From assembly GCF_016906535.1 (NCBI RefSeq), contig NC_057383.1:1860001-1924000 (forward strand): 64,000 nucleotides of DNA, in the 5' to 3' direction. The DNA is from Rhizoctonia solani (Eukaryota; Basidiomycota; Agaricomycetes; Cantharellales; Ceratobasidiaceae). A program made the translations under genes and the position numbers. The notes under the pieces were generated by a model. That model did no database searches. It saw only the letters and a list, made by a program, of their open reading frames with translations, and had not been told where the DNA came from. Below, in pieces: positions 12,191 to 22,997 of this stretch (its first letter is position 1; every line of letters begins with the position of its first letter).

Positions 12191-13156
12191 TTTTAAGAGG
12201 GTGAAAAGTAAGGAGGGGAAATCTGGTGAAGATGGAAAGGCTCACACCGGATTTGTTTTATAGCCCATAGTGGATTCGGCCCAAGTTTGAACTGATTTCA
12301 CGCCATTTTCTCACAAACATCTAACTCGGCACGTATGGAATAAAGATATTCACAGACCCTGGAATCCAGACTTGTCGAACACATGTAAAAGTTGACATAC
12401 GATGAGAGTGAAGCGCTGACATTATGGTGCTGCGCTCTAACACAGTTACATAAAATAAGGCACAAAGGCCAGACCATACCCCTCGAATCTAGCGCCAAAG
12501 GTCCAACACCACCAGGCCGAGCCGGTTCTGCTGTCTCCTGCATCACTAGTAGCCAATAGGGTGTCGACCTCAACATTCGGGCTTTACAATGGCGATCTGA
12601 ACCTTCCAACTGCATGTCCACTTGTAAGGCGTGCCGGAAGGGACACACCATGAATATATGTCCTGTGATAATTTAAGGGTTCATACACCTTGACATTTTT
12701 GAAAGTCGGAGGTTGCCATGATCGTCAAGCCAATTGTTGCTTGAATGTCTTATAATCTCTTAAAATTGTTACTAAATACCGGTTGCAACTTTACGAAATC
12801 CAACAGAGCTTGTATATGGGATCAGTCGGTACTTGCGATATAAAGCCGGTACGTAATTCTGCTCCCAGCGTTTGGTGTCGGCTTCAGCCGAAGAAGACAA
12901 CTGTCAGATTCATAACGGTTCCTTCTTGTAATTGAATCAGTGTGGCCAGTGCAGTTGAAAGATCTTCACGGTATTCTTGTGCCTGACTTTGATCATGAAA
13001 TTCACGCTAGCGCTGTGATGCTCAAAGGGCGTACCTGCATTCGTGGGATTCAAGGCTGATTCGGAGCCTTATAAAACCTTGAAATGGGATCAGTATGAAA
13101 CTATCGCCACCTATCTCTTCGTTTTTCCCCGAAATATTGTAGTTCTCTGTTCGACT
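12191..13156. other. intergenic
   Basis: Divergent promoter space between cytochrome c-like copy B and DUF2235 copy B. An open frame on the minus strand (12298-12651) resembles nothing and has no splice support. Confidence 0.4.
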
Positions 13157-16100
13157 ATGGCGTTTGAGTACCGCCTTGCACTCCGCACGAGTTATAAAGA
13201 TCATGTTCTTGCAGTCAGGCATGAGCCTGATAGCATATATGTGATTGCGTCTCTTAGAAGCTCAAAGCTTGACAAGCTTATGAACGACAAAGACGCCGAG
13301 TTCAACATAACTCCATATTTTGTATTGGAAAACAATACGTTATCATTTGACCCAAGTGGCAAGAAGGCTGATCACCCCAAATTATGTTTCAAGGAAGCAT
13401 ACATGTTGTCAGCTCCGGGAACACGGTCTGGCCCCACAGACAATTCTAAATATCCATCGCGGACCTTGGCAGTGAAGGTTGAAGTAGAAGAGAAGCCTTA
13501 CGAGGTAACAGTCACACTCGATAATCATCTAGATGTTATCGAAGATTACGATCCTGTGTCGCGCCAATTCACTCCTCGGCTGGGACTGAAGCGGAAATCC
13601 TCGAAGGTGGAGCACCCTTCGTTTGAACCTACGTCTATGCTGTTCTTACCCGTGACTTCGCTTCAGCGTTCTATTATATTATGCTTCGATGGCACTTCGA
13701 ATCATTTCAGTAATCAGGTGGGTACATGTTTTCATGCTGAAAAAGAAGTTTACTAAATCTGGACTGCTCCATCATAGAATACGAATATAATTAAATTGGT
13801 CGAGCTTTTAAAGAAGGACGAAGAATCGGAACAAATGGTATGCGTTATGTATGGCCTGGGATATGCGTCATTGGTTAATGACAAATCCCGTCCAGGTATA
13901 CTATCAAGTAGTTTCACTACGCGTATTCGGACATCCGCTCCCATATCTTACAGTAGTTTCGTAGCCTGGTGTAGGAACTTATCAACCACCAGGACTGTTT
14001 ACTGGCGTCACTTTGACGGTCGCTGCGAAGCTTGACGAAGGGGTCGCATTGTAAGTTATTCAGTTTCAGTGGTTGTCAACAAACTCACATATAGGCTTCT
14101 AATTATAGCTACCTTTATCAACATGTAAGGTTTTTGTAAAGTGAAACTCTCATATATTTACAAGCATATTCATAACGGCAGATTATTGACGGTTACAAAT
14201 ACATAATGGAGACCTATAGAGGTTAGCCGGTAATCTATATACCTTCTTTTGGGAGTTATTGATAGTCGTTTACTATAGCTGGTGATGAGATCAATATTTT
14301 TGGATTTTCTCGAGGTGCATATACGGCACGCGCCCTTGCTGGAATGCTATACTCGGTTAGTACCTACTTGGCAAAAACAATAATGTATCGCTCATGATCT
14401 TAATGAATCAAGGTGGGATTGCTCCCAAGACATAACATGGGTGAGGAGTCACCTCGAGAATATGTTTGGTACCCAGAATATTGACGCGAGCATAAACTAT
14501 AGAGCAAGTGCCTTTCGCATATGAGGTATACGCAAAGGGGAAGGGGCTTAATACGGAACCAACTACGGAAGAAAGTAAACACCAAAATGATATCGACGAT
14601 AATGATTCAAGCTCTACAATTAGGCGAATCTTAAACAGGGTGTGGGAAGCACCTGGCCCGCAGAGAACAGTTCCACCTGCAACTGCTAGAGAATATGTTG
14701 TCGGAGCTGTTGACCCCAACCAAGAGGAGGAAAGTAGCACTCTAAGTGGTAAGCCACTTGTATTTGTACTTTTAGCCCTCTCGTCATTCGGTTACTGATC
14801 TTAAATACATTCTTGAATAAATGTAGTCTACAACAGTGCTCATGCAAAGAACGTTGACCCAAGACGCTTCAAGATGGTTTTTTGTACTCCGATCGAAATC
14901 GAGTTTCTAGGCGTATGGTCAGTATATTCTCTCCTTACGAGCGAACGATTACCGATAGTAAGCCAATAATATTTTTGATAGGGACACGGTAGGGAGTGTT
15001 GGTACGTGATATTCAAATAGTCTATTTTTCAAAGTCAATGGCGTTGACACCTTACAGGCCTTGCCAGAAGGAAAACTTTGCCTTTTATCGAGTACAATCC
15101 GGGAGTAGTTCACTTCAGGTTTGTTATCATATATATCTCGCAGTTCGGTATACTGACATCAGGTCAAGGCAAGCTCTAGCACTGGACGAAACTCGAGGGA
15201 ACTTTATACCTAGCGTCTGGGATCATTTGCCTCCCCGACCGAAGCGTTCCGCTGTAGAAGTATGGTTCAAAGGAGGGCATTCTGACGTAGGGGGAGGAGC
15301 GCCATTAACCACAAGTGCTCGCCGACATTTCTCTCTTAATATGATATTGGGAGTCTATTCGACTTTCCAAAAGTGGGTTTTCGGCAAAGTAGATGGTCCC
15401 AACGACAAAAGGCCACCAGGTATAAATCGACTTTCTGACTTGAGCAATATCTCATTACGTTGGATGGTAAACGAATGCCTCGCCAGGCACGATGTTCGAG
15501 TGCTATTTGATCCGTTTGCGCTGCATTGTTATCGTAGGGCTCGGATTCTTGAACGACATCCAACGGACGGTCGCCCAGAGTGCGAACCCTCGTCCGAAGA
15601 TATTCAAAGGGACAGGCAAATACTGGACGAGTACGACAGTAGACCTAAGCCTTATAAATCGCTGAACATTAGTCCACTCTTCTGGTGGGCCTTGGAGTTG
15701 CTTCCCGTACCAAAATTGTCTCAAGGAGGAACTGATTTCTCTTGTCCCAAGACAGTATACCGGTATGTTAAATACACATGTTATCACAACCTCTATACTC
15801 ACGCCTGTACCCAAAAGTCCGAACTTAGGGAAAGAGAGATCCATCAATATTCACCCCGTTGGCCAACTGCACAATGCGATTCGAATACATTATTCCGCGT
15901 TCAAACAAATAAAGGACGCTGGTTACCAGCCTGAGGCGAAATGGTACAAGCTCGTAAATGAGGTATGATTAGAAATCGAGGACAAGCCGCCTTTGTCCAC
16001 GAGCAGCGCAACTGAATCTGACCTTAATATTACTGCACGAAAATCAGACTCTCTGTCTATACGGGAATCGTTAAAGTACTGGGCCAGATTAGCTTTTGCA

Positions 16101-16352
16101 TACTTGGTGGCTTTCCTATTGGGTTTCATTTTATGGACTGCGATCATTGGTGAGTATATAAAACAACTCGTCCACTTTGTCTTGCATTGCTGAGCGCTTG
16201 TTAAAGGGGTGATCTCGCAAGTTCGACGCCTGATTGAGTCTGAGACACTTGGAGCCCTATGGGAAATGGCTAGAGGGGTATTCGAACGCATTTTTCGCCT
16301 CTTCTCGGAACAAATATATTATCTAGACTCGGTCAGTCTGGAAGTATTCTGA
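13157..16352 (+). CDS. DUF2235 (Tle1-like) hydrolase with CVNH-like N-terminus and C-terminal TM, copy B
   Basis: Starts MAFEYRLALRTSYK. Exon 1 (13157-13717) carries the CVNH-like region, including TLDNHLDVIEDY and PRLGLKRKS, then RSIILCFDGTSNHFSNQ. Later exons give NTNIIKLVELLKK (13778 on), VYYQ, PGVGTY (about 13965) and IIDGYKYIMETYR. The catalytic elbow GFSRGAYTARALAGM lies near 14300-14350. Further on are VGLLPRHN, EVWFKGGHSDVGGGAP (15258-15305), NISLRWMVNECL and a long C-terminal part. A hydrophobic segment, LAFAYLVAFLLGFILWTAII (about 16090-16150), is a likely membrane anchor. It is followed by a short amphipathic tail ending at 16352. Several 50-60 nt introns were followed by frame. 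A Ser-hydrolase acting on membrane lipids is likely but unproven. Confidence 0.8.
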
Positions 16353-17243
16353 GTAGGATCGATGTATATCCCCTGCAAAAGTGTCATGTCTCAAGCCATA
16401 CTTATAATTGATTGTTTCGCTGTGCACGTCCGCTCTCCGGCCCAATCATGATATTAGCCCATGACACTTGGCAGAAAGTAAACTTGACTGGGTCCACGTG
16501 TGTACATATAATAGCTATACCCGGAAACAACCGGCACTACAGGTAATTTGATCGTTGCTCGCTGTCCGCTGATCGTGAATAGAGAGCACCGTCTTCCTCT
16601 CGAGCCGTGTTAGTCATAACTGAGACGTGGCTTATTATGTGCTATCCCTTCATCCTAGTGTAAATAGTACTGATGATTCATTATCACTTGCCTCCGGAGG
16701 GTTACAAAAGTGTACTCCCGGCCTCAAGGCACTACAAAAGGCTATCAATTGCTGCGGGGAAATGCAAATTGAACAAGCGTGAGGAGTGGATTCCTAGAAG
16801 AGGGAAACAAGGAGCCGAGGCGAGGTGTTGTTAGTCGTGATGCCGAAGCTCCGAAGTATACTCTGTAACGGTGGGAACTTATTTATAGGGTGCGGGTGGG
16901 TGCGGGTTGTCCCACCGCATTGGATAGAGTCATATTATATATCGAAAACATGTAGAGAAATGTGAACAATTCGACAGATATAATTCAGATGGGATCCTTA
17001 TCGTGGACGGTTAATGAGAGGAAGAAGACGGATGTCTCGGAGTAAGGATGAGCCGGCCGAATGCCGGCGGCTAGCGGTGGTACATAAGCCAAGTGGTCAC
17101 CTAGCGACGACGACCGCAGTACAAAACATCGGAACTGAATCGCACCCAAGCAGATCTCTCTCTCCTCGCTCTTTGCCTTGCTTTGCTTTCATACCGCTGG
17201 TCGGTCCCTCAAGTATATTCGTCTAGTAGCAGCAAACGGCATC
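16353..17243. other. noxA upstream region
   Basis: No gene. It contains a pyrimidine-rich tract (about 17150-17195) shortly before the noxA start codon, as is common around fungal transcription starts, and an AT-rich TATA-like stretch near 16930-16945. Promoter assignment is inference from position. Confidence 0.4.
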
Positions 17244-20200
17244 ATGAATCGCACCGATGGTCTGGACTTTGCAGACCGTGATCCGACGGTAGAATCCCAT
17301 CCCGATGTCCCGCGTTCCAATCTCCAGCGCAACAAGACTGAGCGGGGACGATTGCAAGGACTCATGCGTATCAACTCGAGCACTGGGATCCCCACCATTT
17401 CAATGAAGAACTCGCAATCTGGGGTCTTTGCCGCATGGAAAGAAAAGTGGGACCACTGGATGGTCAACGACGGTGGTCGCCAGCTCTTTTTCGGCGTCGT
17501 CATCATTCTCCATCTCCTCGTCTTTGGTTTGGGTTTCGTCCACTACGATCTCAAGGACAACTCCGTTGGCGCACGTGCCTTGTTTGGCATCACTTTTCGT
17601 CAGTCTTTTTACGTGTGTTTTAGTTTAGACCAGTAGCTGACTTGCTATACAGCGATCGCCAGAACGGCTGCGCTAGTGTTGCACGTCGACGCAGCACTCA
17701 TCCTTCTCCCCGTATGCCGAAACTTCATCTCCCTCCTCCGTATCTCTCCTCTTGGCGATATCATTCCCTTTGACAAGAACATCACCTTCCACAAGGCCAC
17801 TGCATGGTCCATCGTGTTCTTCACCGTCATCCATATCCTCGCCCACATGGTCAACTTTACCCGTCTCGGCCTGACTCAGACTAAACAAATCGGCCCTCTC
17901 TTGGTTCTGTTCCTGCAAGCAAACTTTGCCACTGGCCCCGGTATCACCGGATGGATCATGACCGCCGCACTGGGAATCATGGTCTGGTTCGCAATGGAGA
18001 AACGCAGGCGTGCCCACTTTGAGCGCTTCTGGTATGTCTCTACAACTTCCTTTGTTCTCCCTTACTGACTCTTCCCTAGGTACTCTCACCATTTGTTCAT
18101 TGTATTCTTCATCAACTGGCAGCTCCACGGCATGTTCTGCATGATCAAGCCCGACCGTCCCCCGTACTGCAGCTTTAACACCATTGGTGTCTTCTGGCGC
18201 TACTGGCTCGTCGGGGGTGTTATCTTTATCTACGAGCGTATCTTGCGTGAAGTCCGCTCCCGCCATCGTACCTACATCTCCAAGGTCATCCAGCACCCGA
18301 GCAAGGTCATGGAGGTCCAGATCAAAAAGGTTTGCCGGTTTATTGTTCTTGCCCGAGTAATACTCATGCCCCTGAGTAGGAGAAAACTACCACTCGTGCC
18401 GGACAATACATCTTCCTTAACTGCCCTGAGGTGTCTTACTTCCAATGGCATCCCTTTACTCTCACATCCGCTCCCGAAGAGGATTACATTTCAGTTCACA
18501 TTCGTGTAGTCGGAGATTTCACTACTGGTGAGTTTGTCACTTTCGAGTCGGTCATGTCGCGGAAAGAGATTGCGCAGCCTTTGCCAAGGAGACGAGAAAC
18601 GTTCTCCTAGAGGTTTCCATTCTTTCGCCTTGACAATTTCCGTAACTGGCTTGCAACCCATGCTGACTAATTCGTATCTTCATTTGCCGCTGTCTCTTTT
18701 GGTCTTGCTTTCAATCTCTCGTCGACTTTTAATTTCAATTACCTACAATCCGACCAACCATCAATCTCTATGCCTTGATCCAACATACAGCCTTTTCGAA
18801 AGCGCTCGGATGCGACTTTGACTCGAAGCCCGACAAGGGTGGCGAAAAGTCCAAGGTTGTGGGTACCCAGGCCAACCCACCAATCAACCGAGTTCTTCCA
18901 CGTGTCATGGTCGATGGTCCGTTTGGTAGTGCTAGCGAGGACTTCTTAAAGGTCAGTCGAATTGAATTCTTGGGTGGTGATCGATACGAGCGAGGGTCCA
19001 ATCGGGTGTTTGAGAGCAATTCACCACGATGGATCGATCGCTCGGCCACCCCCGCACGTCCGAGAACCAAGACTGACGATGCATTTCTGCAGTTCGAAAC
19101 TGTCCTGCTCGTCGGTGCCGGTATCGGAGTTACACCATTCGCGTCGATTCTCAAGTCGATCTGGTACCGGATGAACAATTTCAACGATTCCAAACCCACT
19201 AGGTTGAGCAAGGTGAGTTTGCGTGGTGGCGAGTTTCGAAATGTCTTTTTTTTCGTTTTTGTCCAATTTGGGGGAGCTTTCTTTTTGGATATTCGCTTGT
19301 TATTTCGGGATCTCATTTATTGCATGGTGGAGATCCCCGCCAAGCACATATTTGGCTTGGTGGGAAAACGAGTTGGTTGGGTGGCGAGGGAGGCAACATG
19401 CGTTCCGGTCTAACCTCCCGAGTCTATATCATTTCTTATTCGTTTTTGAATCATTCGATTTGGGATGCGTAAGTGTTTGGGATTAGGAGGGCAATCTCCT
19501 CTATGGAGGTTATGACGCAACTGGGCTGCGGCAAATCGGACCGTTGTGACTAGTATTATGTCCTGCTGGATTTGAACCTTGTCAAGCAGTCGATCCAATA
19601 CAACTTGCCTCAAGCCGTAAATTGGTATTTTATCCAACCACGCGGTCTATCCCCTATTAGCTCTTGCCCACCTGGTCTCCTATTTATGATCTTCATCATG
19701 ATGCACGCGATCACCTTTTTCCTCTTTTACGACTTTATTGAAACTTTCTTTGCTCCGTGGTTGAACTATGCCCGATTGAACTTTATGTTCCCGATTGAAC
19801 CTTGACCTGGAGAGGGGGTGCTAACTTTCCGTATCTTGTCATAGGTGTACTTTACCTGGGTCATCCGTGATTTCGGTACTGCCGAGTGGTTCCATTCGTT
19901 GTTGCACGCGATCGAAGAACAGGATACCCAGAACCGAATCGAGATTTCGATTTATCTTACTGCCAAGATCAAAGAAGACGACATGAACAACATTCTCGTG
20001 CGTCCATCCCTCCTCCTCCCCACTATTCCTTACCTAAACTAACACACACACGCGGGTCATCTAAACAGGTCCAAGACGTCGGCGCCGAACGCGACGCCAT
20101 CACCTCGCTACGCGCCCCGACCCATTTCGGCCGTCCGAACTGGGACCGAGTCTTTTCGAGCATCGGCCAAAAGCACCCCGAGACGGACGTGGGAGTCTTC

Positions 20201-20302
20201 TTTTGCGGTCCGGCAGTGCTGAGCAAGACACTAAAGCAAATGTCGAACAAGTACACCCAGCCCAAGGGCACGCGGTTCTTCTTTGGCAAGGAAAACTTCT
20301 AG
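17244..20302 (+). CDS. noxA: NADPH oxidase (NoxA/gp91phox family)
   Basis: Flavocytochrome that passes electrons from NADPH through FAD and two hemes to O2, making superoxide; in fungi it is tied to development and infection. Exons: 17244-17598, 17653-18031, 18080-18329, 18380-18527, 18791-18951, 19093-19212, 19845-19997 and 20069-20302, in frame, 599 aa. Features in order: a soluble N-terminus; TM helices with [24 protein letters not shown]; heme histidines in FHKATAW and HILAHM; SHHLFI and QLHGMF; FAD motif [29 protein letters not shown]-binding [16 protein letters not shown]; and a C-terminal FCGP and KENF end. No EF-hands, so NoxA/B type, not NoxC. Introns 4, 5 and 6 are 263, 141 and 632 nt, much longer than the others. 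Would need NoxR and Rac, which are not in this window. Confidence 0.95.
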
Positions 20303-21223
20303 TCCTGTTCAATTTATCTTGTTTCTTGTTCTTTCTGCTTGTTTCTCGTCTTGGTCAAAGAAGAGGTGCTTTCTCGGCTCTGGTTGAAAGGAAGAAAAGG
20401 AAAAGGAAAGAGGGCGGGGGGTTAGTTGTATTCACTCTCTCGAGTCGGGATTGTACTTGTCCTATCCTTGTCCCCCTTTGCATGGTTAGGACTTGTCGAC
20501 TTTTTTTTGGTGTAGTGTTTACAATAATCAAGATGTATATATGCTGTTACTTTTTTGATATGGACTCGCTCTCTACTTTTTTGTTTGTTTGAATTTTCTT
20601 GGAATACAAGGTTTGTTCGTTTTTGGTGCGTGGCTGTGCTGAAGGTGGCTCGTGGCTCGCGAATCCCATTTGGTATGTAATGCAAGTTCACCTACCATAC
20701 TATTTGTATTGTAGCCATTCGCAACTGATGCCAAACTACAATACATAAGCAGTTGTTATGCAAATCCGTTGCTCCCTACAATCAACCCTGATCTGTTTCG
20801 TGATTTTATCTGTTACGGAGATTCGTTGTAAGTAGTAATTTAAAGCAGAGAAAACATACCATCCACTTGCTTCGTATCCCGCATCGAACACCGTATCTTC
20901 CCACTTGAATAAATCTGGCTTTGACTTACTTATCATTTACGGGGTTAGTCTACTCGAGTGATGTGATACTGCACTAATCCAAGCAGTCATACGATTACAA
21001 CGTACTTATCAACCCCTGATGGGAAGTTATTAGTGGATGCGAACATTGTGCCATAGACTTCCATACGCATACACGGCGTTCGCTGGCTCTGGCACAGGCC
21101 ATGTGCGCTTAGACAGATGGTATCAAGCTTCAGACCATGCTAATGGATCTCATTTATGTGGTAACTATTGATTTATTTATTACACTATTTGCTTTACCAT
21201 GCCCAATTCGTTGCACTTTGTAG
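20303..21223. other. intergenic
   Basis: Convergent 3' ends of noxA (+) and the MnSOD gene (-). T-rich and G-rich patches near 20380-20540 fit a 3' untranslated region. No gene recognised. Confidence 0.4.
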
Positions 21224-22111
21224 CTAGAGCTTAGCAGAGGAAGCCTCCTTAAGACGCTTCTCGGCCTCGTGAAAGTTAATCACGTTCCAGATGGCGGTGA
21301 GGTACTGAGGGAAGTAATGAGACTTTATTCACTTCTTAGTTAAACTAACACTTACGTCAGGCTTGACATTCTTGTATTGGAGATAGAAGGCGTGCTCCCA
21401 CATGTCGACACCGAAAAGAGGAACATAAGGAGCTAACCCATTTTGGATAAGATAATGGTGCAGGGAATATCACAGTAACCACTTACGAAGAACGGGATCT
21501 TGATTAGCGGTCGTGGTGATCTCCAGACGTTCCTTAGTGGTGTTGAAAACAAGCCAAGCCCAGCCAGAACCTTGAATTCCGAGAGCAGCGGCATTGAACT
21601 CTTTTTTGAAAGCCTCGAAGCCACCCTCTTTTTCCTTCCAGTTGCTGTGGTGCTCTGTGAGGTAGAATATTTTTTAACAAGCTGAAAAGACTCACTCGTC
21701 GATTGCCTTCGCGAGAAGAGGGGTTTCCAGCTTCCCGTCAGCGCCAAGTCCGGTCTTTCCTGCAGGAGCGAGGTTCTTCCAGAACAAAGAGTGGTTGATG
21801 TGTCCACCTCCGTTGAACTTGATTGCGGATTGGAGAGCGATCTGTTGGCGAGCAGCGCTAGGATCTTGAACGAGTTTGTTCAGGCTCTCTACTGCCTATG
21901 TTACGTATGAATTAAGGTCGGCGTAGTATGAGGTGCTACTGACTGTGTTATATCCATTGACATAGGTCTGATGGTGCTTTTTGTGATGAAGAGTCATGAT
22001 CTCCTCGGAGATATACGGCTCGAGCGCATTGTATGCATAGGGGAGATCGGGTAGCTGGACGGCTATGAGATCTAATCGAATAAATGAAATGAAATTAGCG
22101 TACCGTGACAT
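21224..22111 (-). CDS. Mn superoxide dismutase, apparently without a mitochondrial presequence
   Basis: Converts superoxide to H2O2. Exons read from the minus strand give [17 protein letters not shown] (N-terminal domain), [15 protein letters not shown] with metal ligand His, [27 protein letters not shown] and [13 protein letters not shown] with Asp and His ligands. The end is [13 protein letters not shown], with stop at 21224. The Gln in GIQGSGW is the Mn-type signature. The start is uncertain. ATG at 22111 reads straight into the mature domain with about 17 extra residues, while an ATG at 22119 in a strong CCGCCACC context is out of frame unless a non-obvious intron is used. Either way the N-terminus is short, which suggests a cytosolic MnSOD. 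It sits next to noxA, tail to tail. Confidence 0.9.
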
Positions 22112-22997
22112 TCGACATGGTGGCGGTTAAGTTGATGGTAGGTTGATGGATGTCGAGGTTTTCGATTTCCCAGCTCTGAGCGTATCTTATATCTCTGATC
22201 AGTTATTGCATCACCTGCTGAGTGAGCCCTCGGACCTCCGATTTCTGCTGCTTCTTCGTCACGTGCACGCGACGCACGCGATGCGAGTGAACCCCGAATT
22301 CCGTCATACTGCTTAGTCTTGTCCGCACCACTTCAGCACCACTGGAGATGTCGAGGTATCAAGGCCGTTTATGGTGTTCGGGTAAATCATTATTGCTTAA
22401 CGGAGCATTAAACCTCAAATCAATTGATTGTACAGTATAATTCATCGGCTCCCTGTGATATTCGGCGAATATGGCGAAATACACAACTATAGGCTCCAGG
22501 TTTTAGTTAATCTAATCGCCCGAATCATCTGCGAGTCTTGTGCTATTATTTACCGCGATGAAGGTACCCCAGGTCCCATATGCATGAGGTTACCATAGCT
22601 TTCTATACATGATTCACCTAATTTGGACATATCTAGATTATCCAGGTTCATGGGAAGAGCGCAGGTCATTCGTTTATAGAATCAAGGTACAGAATTTGAA
22701 TGATTTTACTCTATAAAGATATAGGATAAAATTTTGAATGGTGCCGATCGCGTGCTTATACTAACATACTCGAGGTTCTCGAGCGATAGTATCTCATTCC
22801 TTGGGTACAGGGGTAAATTTCTATGGTGCGTGTATCGATTCTACTAAATCGAGCACATAGCCTTTTGTCCCCCAATTGATTCCTTAGAAAGGGGCATCAG
22901 AAGAACAATGAGCACCGATAGATAATGCGAACCGCGTAGTTCTATCATCGTATATATTCAAGTTTCAGGGGGTGTTGGCTTCACCCAACCACTATCG
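22112..22997. other. intergenic
   Basis: Divergent promoter space between the MnSOD gene and the NACHT-WD40 gene. AT-rich from 22380; no gene or repeat recognised. Confidence 0.4.

Noticed and set aside
12298..12651. 117-codon frame on the minus strand
   Set aside because: No resemblance, no intron structure, lies in divergent promoter space.
19560..19590. Reverse B-box-like GGATTTGAACC inside noxA intron 6
   Set aside because: The flanking bases do not form a T-stem, and no A box lies at the right distance on the minus strand.
19572..19805. Hydrophobic frame in noxA intron 6 as an extra TM exon
   Set aside because: The NoxA sequence is continuous from ...TRLSK to VYFTWVI without it, and the family has no membrane segment there.
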